Shown here one piece after another: positions 1 to 5,964 of a stretch of 7,812 bases of DNA. Positions within the stretch are counted from its first letter, which is position 1; every line of letters starts with the position of its first letter. Below the pieces are notes generated by a model that worked only from the letters and a program-made list of their open reading frames with translations, searched no databases and had not been told where the DNA came from. A program made the position numbers and the translations under genes. Source of the stretch: Chlamydiota bacterium (GTDB taxonomy: Bacteria; Auribacterota; UBA3054; B51-G9); the NCBI GenBank assembly GCA_003648225.1, contig QMOL01000135.1:1-7812 (forward strand), written 5' to 3'.

Positions 1-267
1 AAAACCATTAATTTCATTTTTGGAGGTTAGAACCGCGGTTTCACCTTCGACAAGAGCTAACAAAGCATTATTAATAGCTTTAATATGATCTTCAGCTTTA
101 ACATTAATTTTAGGAAAACTTTTTTCCGAAGTCGCATAACTGAATTCAGCATCAACTTGCTGACCGATTCTTTCCACCAAACCTTTTGCGATAACTTTTT
201 CATCAGGCAATGAAATGAGCTGAAATTTCAAACTTGAACTTCCGCAATTAATAACCATAATATACAT
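1..267 (-). CDS. ackA: Acetate kinase, N-terminal 89 residues (cut by window edge)
   Basis: Acetate kinase interconverts acetate + ATP and acetyl phosphate + ADP in the cytoplasm; in fermenters it usually makes ATP from acetyl phosphate. The fragment begins MYIMVINCGSSSLKFQLI, the family's N-terminal phosphate-binding signature (VINxGSSSLKF), followed by a GLVERIG segment also typical of the family. Cys-Gly-Ser-Ser-Ser fits acetate kinase better than butyrate kinase, which usually has Pro-Gly-Ser-Thr. The full protein is normally about 400 residues, so roughly three quarters lies beyond the left edge. I chose the ATG at 265-267 because GGAG (complement of 276-279) sits 8 bases upstream; the next in-frame ATG (256-258) would be 17 bases away. 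A possible extended -10 promoter lies just upstream. Phosphotransacetylase, its usual partner, is not in the window. Confidence 0.93.
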   Translation of the reverse strand, partial: MYIMVINCGSSSLKFQLISLPDEKVIAKGLVERIGQQVDAEFSYATSEKSFPKINVKAEDHIKAINNALLALVEGETAVLTSKNEINGF

Positions 268-275
268 TTAATTTT

Positions 276-279
276 CTCC
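276..279 (-). promoter_or_regulatory. Ribosome binding site of ackA
   Basis: GGAG on the minus strand, 8 bases before the ATG at 267. It decides between two nearby in-frame ATG codons in favour of the upstream one. Confidence 0.75.
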
Positions 280-297
280 AATTTTTATTTTTTATTA

Positions 298-324
298 ATT
301 TTACCACGCATTTGATGTGTACAA
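298..324 (-). promoter_or_regulatory. Possible extended -10 promoter for ackA
   Basis: On the minus strand TGGTAAAAT (complement of 298-306) combines a TG-n extension with TAAAAT, a 5/6 match to the -10 consensus. A weak -35 (TTGTAC, complement of 319-324) lies 15 bases further up, shorter than ideal. Transcription would start near 291, giving a leader of about 25 bases that includes the GGAG site. This would let ackA be expressed independently of the lipoprotein gene upstream. It rests on consensus matching only. Confidence 0.35.
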
Positions 325-349
325 AAATTCAATAATTCAAAAGCTGAAA

Positions 350-372
350 CCCGGTATCCAGGCATACTAGGG
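350..372. other. Small imperfect hairpin in a GC-richer patch of the ackA leader region
   Basis: CCC (350-352) pairs with GGG (370-372), and GTAT (354-357) with ATAC (364-367), around a six-base loop with a small internal mismatch. It lies in a patch (about 349-392) clearly richer in G+C than the AT-rich spacer around it. A 7-base inverted pair, GTGTACA at 317-323 and TGTACAC at 376-382, brackets it. There is no T-tract after it on the minus strand, so it is not a standard terminator. It may be a remnant of a dispersed palindromic repeat. Confidence 0.3.
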
Positions 373-379
373 ACATGTA

Positions 380-402
380 CACGGGACAAGAGCTTCTGCT
401 AC
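380..402 (-). repeat. Copy B of a 23-base imperfect direct repeat at a gene 3' end
   Basis: Matches 1104-1126 at 18 of 23 positions, with the shared core CGGG-n-CAAGAG (plus strand). It overlaps the TAG stop of the YnbE–YdbL fusion gene. The other copy lies just past the stop of the SagB-like gene, in the same orientation. It could be a dispersed repeat or chance similarity. Confidence 0.35.
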
Positions 403-1046
403 TTTTTCATCCAAATCCATTCTTTGCCTTTTTTTCTTTGTATCCAAGTGCCTTTTTTCGCTTTTTGACGGAATGCTGTTGAATATGCTTCCTGCTGAAT
501 TCTTATATCAGTACCTGAAAGAGTTGCACTAATTTGATATAATTCTTTTCTTGCCGCGTTTAACTTATCGGCAATTTTTGCCGCTTTAGTTATTTCTTCA
601 CTCTTAGCAGAAGAATTTTTATTTATAAGTTCAACATAACCATCTTTGTTTTCTCCAAGTACTCCTTTTTTGAGGTATGGATAAGCCGCTCTGTATAATG
701 GTTTGATTTTCTGGATAACAGCTTTTTTATCTGCCGGCTTCGGCTTCGCAGCGTAAGCGGTAGAAACGCCAAGATTTTGAACAATTAAAACGGTTTTTGC
801 AAGCATACTTGTTGGCTGTTCTTCTTCCATTTCTTCATCGTTAATTCCTTCCATAATTTCGTCAACATCTTGTGCGGCATGCTGATAAATATGAATTTTT
901 ATTTCCGCGTTGATTGCTACCGGATGATCTTTATCACCAACAACAGTAACTTTTGGTGAGCAGGCAGAATAAGCAACAGCTATAAAGGAAACAAACAAAC
1001 ACAAAGTGATAGCGGGGAAAATTTTATTTAAGCTAATATATTTCAT
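399..1046 (-). CDS. YnbE–YdbL fusion lipoprotein (DUF1318 C-terminal domain)
   Basis: The 215-residue product opens with a signal peptide (hydrophobic about 9-27) ending YSAC, a plausible though non-canonical lipobox with lipidated Cys29 and Ser30 at +2, which suggests the outer membrane. Residues 29-68 (CSPKV, HPVAINAEIKIHI, DVDEIMEG) match the small YnbE lipoprotein (CTP, EPITINxNVKIEH, DVEELL). An acidic linker (DEEMEEEQ) and a second signal-like stretch (about 81-100, ending AYAA) follow. Residues about 108-215 match YdbL/DUF1318: GVLGENKDGYVEL, NAARKELY, and a terminal GTWIQ plus WIW tail. In Escherichia coli ydbH-ynbE-ydbL form an operon; YdbH and YnbE build an envelope-spanning lipid-transport bridge that YdbL assists. 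A similar role is inferred here; no ydbH is in the window. The start is supported by GGAG 7 bases upstream. Domain assignment comes from motif recall, not a search. Confidence 0.8.
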   Translation of the reverse strand: MKYISLNKIFPAITLCLFVSFIAVAYSACSPKVTVVGDKDHPVAINAEIKIHIYQHAAQDVDEIMEGINDEEMEEEQPTSMLAKTVLIVQNLGVSTAYAAKPKPADKKAVIQKIKPLYRAAYPYLKKGVLGENKDGYVELINKNSSAKSEEITKAAKIADKLNAARKELYQISATLSGTDIRIQQEAYSTAFRQKAKKGTWIQRKKGKEWIWMKK

Positions 1047-1053
1047 AATAAGT

Positions 1054-1057
1054 CTCC
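1054..1057 (-). promoter_or_regulatory. Ribosome binding site of the YnbE–YdbL fusion gene
   Basis: GGAG on the minus strand, 7 bases before the ATG at 1046. It supports this start, which also places a signal peptide at the N-terminus. Confidence 0.75.
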
Positions 1058-1073
1058 ATAGGGTTAAATTTGG

Positions 1074-1094
1074 TATTTAATATTTAGTATTTAA
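1074..1094. repeat. Three tandem heptamers TATTTAR
   Basis: TATTTAA, TATTTAG and TATTTAA follow one another without a gap at 1074-1080, 1081-1087 and 1088-1094. The array occupies the middle of the spacer ahead of the fusion lipoprotein gene and overlaps its possible -10 region. A looser 7-base AT pattern occurs before rfbB (about 2938-2972). Confidence 0.6.
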
Positions 1095-1113
1095 TTCAAG
1101 GCTCGCGGGTCAA
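1084..1113 (-). promoter_or_regulatory. Possible promoter for the YnbE–YdbL fusion gene
   Basis: TTGACC (complement of 1108-1113) matches the -35 consensus at 5 of 6 bases. A poor -10, TACTAA (complement of 1084-1089), lies 18 bases downstream inside the heptamer repeats. The -35 also lies in a repeat copy (1104-1126), so the match may be incidental. Confidence 0.25.
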
Positions 1114-1126
1114 GAGTTTATGTTAC
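1104..1126 (-). repeat. Copy A of a 23-base imperfect direct repeat at a gene 3' end
   Basis: Matches 380-402 at 18 of 23 positions. It lies 2 bases beyond the TAA stop of the SagB-like gene on the minus strand, whereas the other copy overlaps its gene's stop. Confidence 0.35.
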
Positions 1127-1128
1127 AT

Positions 1129-1860
1129 TTACTTTTTTCCAATCGAAGCGGCATAAGCTAAAAATTGACCGCTATTATTAAGCTGTAATATCGCGTTAAT
1201 TTCCTCATCGTCAAATGCTCCTATCGCGCAACAACCGCAATCAATCGCTTCCGCAGCGAGATAAAGATTTTGGCAGATGTGTCCCGCGTCCAACAAGAGA
1301 TAACGATATCCTCTTGCGTTAAATTTCCAAGTCATTCTTTCCGGAACGGCAATCCATAAGAATGTTACAGCGGAGTTTGCGACGAGGTTAATATTTCTAA
1401 AACCTGAAATCAAATCTTCTATTTTTTCTTTACTAAAATCAAGAGAAAGGAGTTTATGTTTTGAAACAATATATCTATATAATCCGCTTTTTATTCCTTC
1501 AATATTATTTATAAGAAGAATCGTTTCAAAAGCATGACGCGCTCCGGCCGATGGAACAGTTCTTAACGATCTTTCATCCGGCATATTTTTAATGAGTCCC
1601 TGGGTTGCCCATAGCAGAAAAGAAAGTTCCATAATTGGTAATGATTTATCCGTGTATTTACGAATGGTTCTTCTGTTTTCTATAAAATCCGTTAAATTGA
1701 ATGAATTGAATTTTAAATTTCTTGGGTCTGGCAAATCAATAAGATTTACTGCATCAAAAGACAATTCGCCTGTTGGAGCAGGCATGCCATTTTGCTGATC
1801 AGTTTTTTCAAATGGATCAATAAAAGATTCATTCCAGAATTTATTGCAAATGGATTTCAT
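1129..1860 (-). CDS. SagB/ThcOx-type nitroreductase-family flavoprotein
   Basis: This 243-residue protein belongs to the FMN-dependent nitroreductase superfamily, SagB-type branch. Landmarks: NRRTIRKY (62-69) and PSAGARH (103-109), the conserved FMN-contact motifs; ELSFLLWATQG (78-88); and YRYLLLDAGHICQNLYLAAEAI (split here as Y185 to I206) leading to AIGAFDDEEIN. A Cys cluster (CGCC, 208-211) precedes the AIGAF segment. Known SagB enzymes oxidise azolines to azoles on peptides, but stand-alone members of this length are common and mostly uncharacterised. No cyclodehydratase, precursor peptide or protease is nearby, so no peptide-modification role should be assumed. No signal peptide is seen; it is probably cytoplasmic. 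The first 25 residues align by memory with N-termini of relatives, favouring the ATG at 1858-1860 over Met26. That start lacks a Shine-Dalgarno and lies only 21 bases after a strong terminator, so its promoter is unclear. Confidence 0.85.
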   Translation of the reverse strand: MKSICNKFWNESFIDPFEKTDQQNGMPAPTGELSFDAVNLIDLPDPRNLKFNSFNLTDFIENRRTIRKYTDKSLPIMELSFLLWATQGLIKNMPDERSLRTVPSAGARHAFETILLINNIEGIKSGLYRYIVSKHKLLSLDFSKEKIEDLISGFRNINLVANSAVTFLWIAVPERMTWKFNARGYRYLLLDAGHICQNLYLAAEAIDCGCCAIGAFDDEEINAILQLNNSGQFLAYAASIGKK

Positions 1861-1881
1861 ATAAGTTGAAGGTCAAAAAGT

Positions 1882-1914
1882 AAAAAAGCTCTGTAAAATT
1901 TACAGAGCTTTTTT
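1882..1914 (-). terminator. Intrinsic terminator after rfbB (symmetrical)
   Basis: A perfect 10-base-pair stem (GCTCTGTAAA at 1888-1897 with TTTACAGAGC at 1899-1908, single-base centre) is flanked by A6 (1882-1887) and T6 (1909-1914). On the minus strand the stem is followed by six T residues, so it should end transcription just after the rfbB stop. The symmetry would also let it work on the plus strand, although no plus-strand gene is seen. Confidence 0.9.
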
Positions 1915-1920
1915 GTAGAG

Positions 1921-2937
1921 TTACTCAGCAATTTCTCTATCAACATATTGTTTTTTGTAGTATTCGAGATATTCGCCGCTTTTAATTTTTTCCCACCACC
2001 ATTTATTATTGACGTACCAGTCAATTGTTTCGCGAATGCATTCTTCGAACTTATGGGATGGCTGCCAGCCAAGAGCCATAGTTTTATCGCTGCAAAGAGA
2101 GTAGCGGCGGTCATGTCCCATTCTGTCTTTAACATAAGTTTTCAGTGAGTCCGGTTTTTTTAATTGGTCAAAAATAATATTTACAACTTCAATATTCTCA
2201 CGTTCATTTCCTCCACCAATATTATAAACTTCACCGTTAATACCATTGTTGATAACGCAGTCAACACCACTGCAATGATCCATAACATGGAGCCAATCGC
2301 GTATATTTTTTCCGTCACCATAAATCGGAACAGGTTTTTCTTCAAGAAGATTTGTAACAAAAAGCGGAACAAGTTTTTCAGGATATTGATAAAATCCATA
2401 ATTGTTTGACGCGCGTGTAACACAAACAGGGACTTCATAAGTGGCAAAATAACTGTATGCGAGCCTGTCTGCGCCGGACTTGCTCGCGGAATAAGGATTT
2501 CTTGGCAGCAGCTGGTCAGTTTCAACCGATGATTTTCCTATTTCAATGGTACCGTAAACTTCATCAGTAGAAATCTGGATGAACTTTTTAAGACCATAAA
2601 CGCGTGCGGCTTCAAGCAGAACATAAGTGCCAAACACGTCGGTCGTAATAAAATCTGCCGGATCGCCGATAGAACGGTCAACATGAGTTTCCGCGGCGAA
2701 ATTCACAGCCACATCAATTCCGTCTTTAAAAATTTTATTAACAAGTTCCGGGTCAGCGATATCGCCTTTAACGAAAGAATATCTCGGATCATTTTCAATA
2801 TCTTTCAGGTTGTCGAGATTTCCAGCGTAAGTTAATTTATCAAGATTAATCACCTGACAATCTTTATAATTGTCAAGCAAGTAATGCACAAAGTTGGAGC
2901 CGATAAATCCGGCACCGCCTGTAACGAGGTATTTCAT
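1921..2937 (-). CDS. rfbB: dTDP-glucose 4,6-dehydratase
   Basis: RfbB (RmlB) is a cytoplasmic NAD+-dependent enzyme that converts dTDP-glucose to dTDP-4-keto-6-deoxyglucose, the branch point for dTDP-rhamnose and other deoxysugars of surface glycans. The 338-residue product has the usual family length. It shows the Rossmann motif TGGAGFIG (7-14), DKLTYAGNLDNL (33-44), AAETHVDRS (81-89), the catalytic Thr-Asp-Glu in STDEVYG (123-129), Tyr149/Lys153 of YxxxK, and NNYG followed by PEKLVPLF. One mild oddity is Phe after NNYG, where relatives usually have Pro. The ATG gives the canonical MKYLVTGG start but has no Shine-Dalgarno; its leader is nearly pure A/T. The other rml genes are not in the window, so this copy stands alone. 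A strong terminator closes the transcript. Confidence 0.95.
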   Translation of the reverse strand: MKYLVTGGAGFIGSNFVHYLLDNYKDCQVINLDKLTYAGNLDNLKDIENDPRYSFVKGDIADPELVNKIFKDGIDVAVNFAAETHVDRSIGDPADFITTDVFGTYVLLEAARVYGLKKFIQISTDEVYGTIEIGKSSVETDQLLPRNPYSASKSGADRLAYSYFATYEVPVCVTRASNNYGFYQYPEKLVPLFVTNLLEEKPVPIYGDGKNIRDWLHVMDHCSGVDCVINNGINGEVYNIGGGNERENIEVVNIIFDQLKKPDSLKTYVKDRMGHDRRYSLCSDKTMALGWQPSHKFEECIRETIDWYVNNKWWWEKIKSGEYLEYYKKQYVDREIAE

Positions 2938-3073
2938 TTAAGATTTTAAGTTTAATATTAAATTTTTAATTGACCTGATTAATCTAATTATTTTAAACAA
3001 AACCCAAAGTTCCAAACACCAGAAATTGTCGATTGTTTTTTGGATTTTTGATCATTTCTTTGGTTAATTTATT
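2938..3073. other. AT-rich spacer between secDF and rfbB
   Basis: The 136 bases contain no credible ORF or strong terminator. Next to rfbB the sequence shows a loose 7-base AT periodicity (about 2938-2972); the distal half has short TTTGGA/TTTTTGGATT-like words suggesting decayed low-complexity repeats. TAAAAT-like -10 hexamers can be found on the minus strand, but no well-spaced -35, so I do not call a promoter, though rfbB may need one. Confidence 0.5.
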
Positions 3074-5896
3074 TTATTTTTTATTTTTTTGCCATAGCAG
3101 GAGAATCGGACTTGCAATAAATATAGATGAGTAAGTACCTACAATCACACCAATCATCAACGCGAAAGCAAAATTATTGATAACTTGTCCGCCAAACAGC
3201 CACAGGAAGAGAACAACAACTAAAGTTGTAAATGAAGTTAAAACGGTTCTGGAGAGAGTTTGGTTAATGGAAAGATTCATAATATTTGTAAAAGATGTTT
3301 TCTTAACTATATGCATATCCTCTCGAATTCTGTCAAAAACAACAATTGTATCGTTAAGTGAATAACCCACAATGGTTAACAAAGCGGCGATAACGCCAAG
3401 AGTAATTTGATGACCAGTGAGGGCAAAAATACCAAGAGTGATAAGCACATCGTGTGCAAGAGCAATAATAGCAGCAACGCCGAATCTGAATTCGAATCTC
3501 CACCAGATATAAATAATAACGACAAGAAGAGCGAGGAGAATAGCTCCAAATGCTTTTGATTTTAATTCCTGTCCGATTGCGGGACCAATTCTGTCAACTT
3601 CCAGCACTTCAGGCTTGTTATTAATAAAAGTTTTGTTCAGAGCCGAAAGAGCGTTAGTTGATGAGTTAAATGAACTTCTGATAAGAATCTCGTTGCTGTC
3701 ACCTACACGCTGAATTGTACTTTCGCCCAAACCGATTGAGGAAAGAGCTTTTCTAACTTGAGCAACGGAAACTTTTTCAGGAAATTTAATGCGAGTAACA
3801 TCTCCACCTGTGAGTTCAATACCTTTAATAGGGGTAGTAAAGATGGAATCTGCTTTTTCGGCGATTCCGGCAGCAATCGCTTTGTTTTGATTTCCGTTTC
3901 TTACGGAAAAAACGATCATACCGACAACAATAATTGTTAAAGAAATTATATAAGCAAAATATCTTTTTGAAATAAAATCAATATTTGGCTTTTTGAAAAA
4001 CTGGAACATTTTAAGCGATTTAAATGAATCACGTGTTAACAGCACATCAAAAATAAATCTGCTTACAAACAGCGCTGTAAACATACTCGCGCCAATACCG
4101 ATTATTAATGTTAAAGCGAAACCGCGAATCGGGCCTGTACCGAGCATGTAAAGAATTATCGCCGTTAAAATTGTTGTTACATTTGCATCGACAATTGTTG
4201 TTTTTGCATGAGCGAATCCTTCTCTGATCGCGCGTTTAAGGTTGTTTTCTTTTGTCATTTCTTCACGAATTCTCTCAAAAATAAGAACATTCGCGTCAAC
4301 TGCCATCCCAATTGTTAGTATAATACCCGCAATACCCGGCAGAGTAAGAGTCGCGCGGAAAAAAGCGAGAACACCAAGAAGAATCAAAATGTTGAACATA
4401 AGAGCCAGATCAGCAATTAAACCGGCTAACAAGTAATAAACAGCAATAAACGCAACAACGCAGACAAGACCAAATAATGCCGCACGCACGCCGCGCCGGA
4501 TTGAATCAGCGCCAAGAGTAGCGCCGACAGTTCTGTTTTGAATAATCTCCATTTTGGCCGGAAGAGCACCGCTTCGCAAAATGAGAGCAAGTTCTGCGGC
4601 TTCGGACTCAGAAAAAGAACCTTTAATAATTGGATTTGCGTCAATAAATGTTATTAAAGTCGGTGCTGAATAAATTACATCATCAAGAAGAATTGCCAAC
4701 TGTGAAACCTGATTTTTTTCCTTATAAAGCTGCTGGCATTTTCTTGAAATGCTGCGAAGTCGTGAACGTCCTCGACTGTCAAGCGAAAGAGCGACGTGTC
4801 TGTCATTAGCCGTTCTTCCGAGATTAACCTTCGCGTCTTTCAAAGACATACCATCAATAGCAACATCTTTTTTGATAAGAGCAAAATCACGATAAACCCG
4901 GCCAAGCCGTTCATCAGGCACCGGTCTTCCAAGCATAAGCACATAATTAGCGGGAATTCTTTTTTGAACTTCCGGGTCTTTAAGAACAAGTTTAAAATAT
5001 TCAGTGTCAGTATCATCTATTTTATAAGTCGTATAAGATACACCATCTTCAGTTTGAGCTGTTTCAACGTGGATTTTATCCCTGATTTTCTTCACGCGGT
5101 CAATACTATTAATAACTCGTTTGGTTAATTTATCATTTGCGGTAAGATGGAATTCCATCTTTGCCGTTTGCTTTAATAAACGAAGAACACGATTCGGATC
5201 TTTTTCACCTGGAAGCTGAACGATAATTCTTGCCTGTTTATTTTGAACCTGAATACTCGGTTCGGTTAAACCAAGCTCGTTAATTCTGTTTTCAACAACA
5301 TGGCGCGCTTGCTCAAGAGCATGAATTTTAGTTTTTGCAATGTAGTTTCCTTTAAGACTAACTTTAAATTTCTTGCTCTGGGGGTCTTCAGGAATATTAA
5401 TTACATTCGCAAAATCAAGATCGGCTCTTAATGCGGTCGCAGCCTGCTTTGCTTCCGCAGTACTTTTGAATGTCAGTTCGTTAGCTGAAGGGCCCGTGTC
5501 TGATACAAGTTCAAAATCAATCTTTTTGTCTTGGAGCGCGTCTTTAATTCGTTCTCTAATGTTTTGATTCTGTACGCGAATTGCATCATTCATATCAACT
5601 TCAAGCACAACATAAAGTCCCCCTTGAAGGTCAAGCCCGAGGTTTAATACTCGATCTCTGTCGCCCTGCAGCCATTTTTTAGCGCTTAAAGCCAAATGAC
5701 CTGCCACGTCATTATCAGCCATCTGCATTTCTTCTTCTTTCCATTTGCCAAGTTTATCCTGTGCGATATCTCCTGCAAGTTCGGAACGTTGTTCATCATT
5801 ATAAGTGCCCCAACGGACGGTTGGATAAACTAAATAAAGGCATATAATAACGCCTATGGCAATAATAATTCCTTTCACACGCAATTCGCGGTTCAT
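3074..5896 (-). CDS. secDF: Fused Sec translocon subunits SecD–SecF
   Basis: SecDF is an inner-membrane RND-type protein that uses the ion gradient to pull preproteins out of SecYEG on the periplasmic side. Here SecD and SecF are one chain of 940 residues. The SecD half has an N-terminal membrane helix (about 7-26), GLDLQGG (87-93), a large periplasmic P1 region (about 95-455) and five membrane helices, including MAVDANVLIFERIREE (531-546). SecF begins near 633, with ELTGGDVTRIKF (694-705), AHDVLITLGIF and GYSLNDTIVVFDRIRED (844-860). The ion-relay residues expected from the Thermus structure are present: Asp534, Asp849 and Arg883. I start at the ATG at 5896 because GGGG lies 6 bases upstream; a TTG at 5908 would add four residues but has no binding site. 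yajC precedes it by 68 bases, the usual partner arrangement. Fused SecDF occurs in Bacillus, Bacteroidetes and PVC-type bacteria. Confidence 0.96.
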   Translation of the reverse strand: MNRELRVKGIIIAIGVIICLYLVYPTVRWGTYNDEQRSELAGDIAQDKLGKWKEEEMQMADNDVAGHLALSAKKWLQGDRDRVLNLGLDLQGGLYVVLEVDMNDAIRVQNQNIRERIKDALQDKKIDFELVSDTGPSANELTFKSTAEAKQAATALRADLDFANVINIPEDPQSKKFKVSLKGNYIAKTKIHALEQARHVVENRINELGLTEPSIQVQNKQARIIVQLPGEKDPNRVLRLLKQTAKMEFHLTANDKLTKRVINSIDRVKKIRDKIHVETAQTEDGVSYTTYKIDDTDTEYFKLVLKDPEVQKRIPANYVLMLGRPVPDERLGRVYRDFALIKKDVAIDGMSLKDAKVNLGRTANDRHVALSLDSRGRSRLRSISRKCQQLYKEKNQVSQLAILLDDVIYSAPTLITFIDANPIIKGSFSESEAAELALILRSGALPAKMEIIQNRTVGATLGADSIRRGVRAALFGLVCVVAFIAVYYLLAGLIADLALMFNILILLGVLAFFRATLTLPGIAGIILTIGMAVDANVLIFERIREEMTKENNLKRAIREGFAHAKTTIVDANVTTILTAIILYMLGTGPIRGFALTLIIGIGASMFTALFVSRFIFDVLLTRDSFKSLKMFQFFKKPNIDFISKRYFAYIISLTIIVVGMIVFSVRNGNQNKAIAAGIAEKADSIFTTPIKGIELTGGDVTRIKFPEKVSVAQVRKALSSIGLGESTIQRVGDSNEILIRSSFNSSTNALSALNKTFINNKPEVLEVDRIGPAIGQELKSKAFGAILLALLVVIIYIWWRFEFRFGVAAIIALAHDVLITLGIFALTGHQITLGVIAALLTIVGYSLNDTIVVFDRIREDMHIVKKTSFTNIMNLSINQTLSRTVLTSFTTLVVVLFLWLFGGQVINNFAFALMIGVIVGTYSSIFIASPILLLWQKNKK

Positions 5897-5902
5897 ATTT
5901 TT

Positions 5903-5906
5903 CCCC
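5903..5906 (-). promoter_or_regulatory. Ribosome binding site of secDF
   Basis: GGGG followed by A residues on the minus strand, 6 bases before the ATG at 5896. It overlaps the alternative TTG start (5906-5908), which argues that the TTG is not used. Confidence 0.6.
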
Positions 5907-5926
5907 AAGTTAAATTGAAAACGAGA

Positions 5927-5957
5927 TTTTGATAAACAATATTAAATTGTATCAAAA
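5927..5957 (-). other. Imperfect hairpin between yajC and secDF
   Basis: TTTTGATA (5927-5934) pairs with TATCAAAA (5950-5957), and CAAT (5937-5940) with ATTG (5946-5949), leaving a two-base bulge and a five-base loop. The 12 pairs are mostly A/T, so stability is modest. On the minus strand no T-run follows the stem, which makes a full terminator unlikely. It could be an RNA-processing site, a partial attenuator or a protein-binding dyad that tunes secDF relative to yajC. Confidence 0.5.
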
Positions 5958-5964
5958 ATTATAT

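Noticed and set aside
1129..1860. A peptide-azole (TOMM) biosynthetic cluster around the SagB-like gene
   Set aside because: No cyclodehydratase, precursor peptide, protease or transporter is present; neighbours are a sugar dehydratase and an envelope lipoprotein.
1857..2525. Minus-strand frames at 1857-2135 and 2181-2525 overlapping rfbB
   Set aside because: They are out-of-frame readings of rfbB, which is intact with all its motifs.
1921..2937. A deoxysugar or O-antigen gene cluster at rfbB
   Set aside because: Only this one pathway gene is present, closed by its own terminator and flanked by unrelated genes.
2938..3073. A riboswitch or small RNA in the spacer before rfbB
   Set aside because: No stable stem or known conserved core is visible in this AT-rich stretch, only short repeated words.
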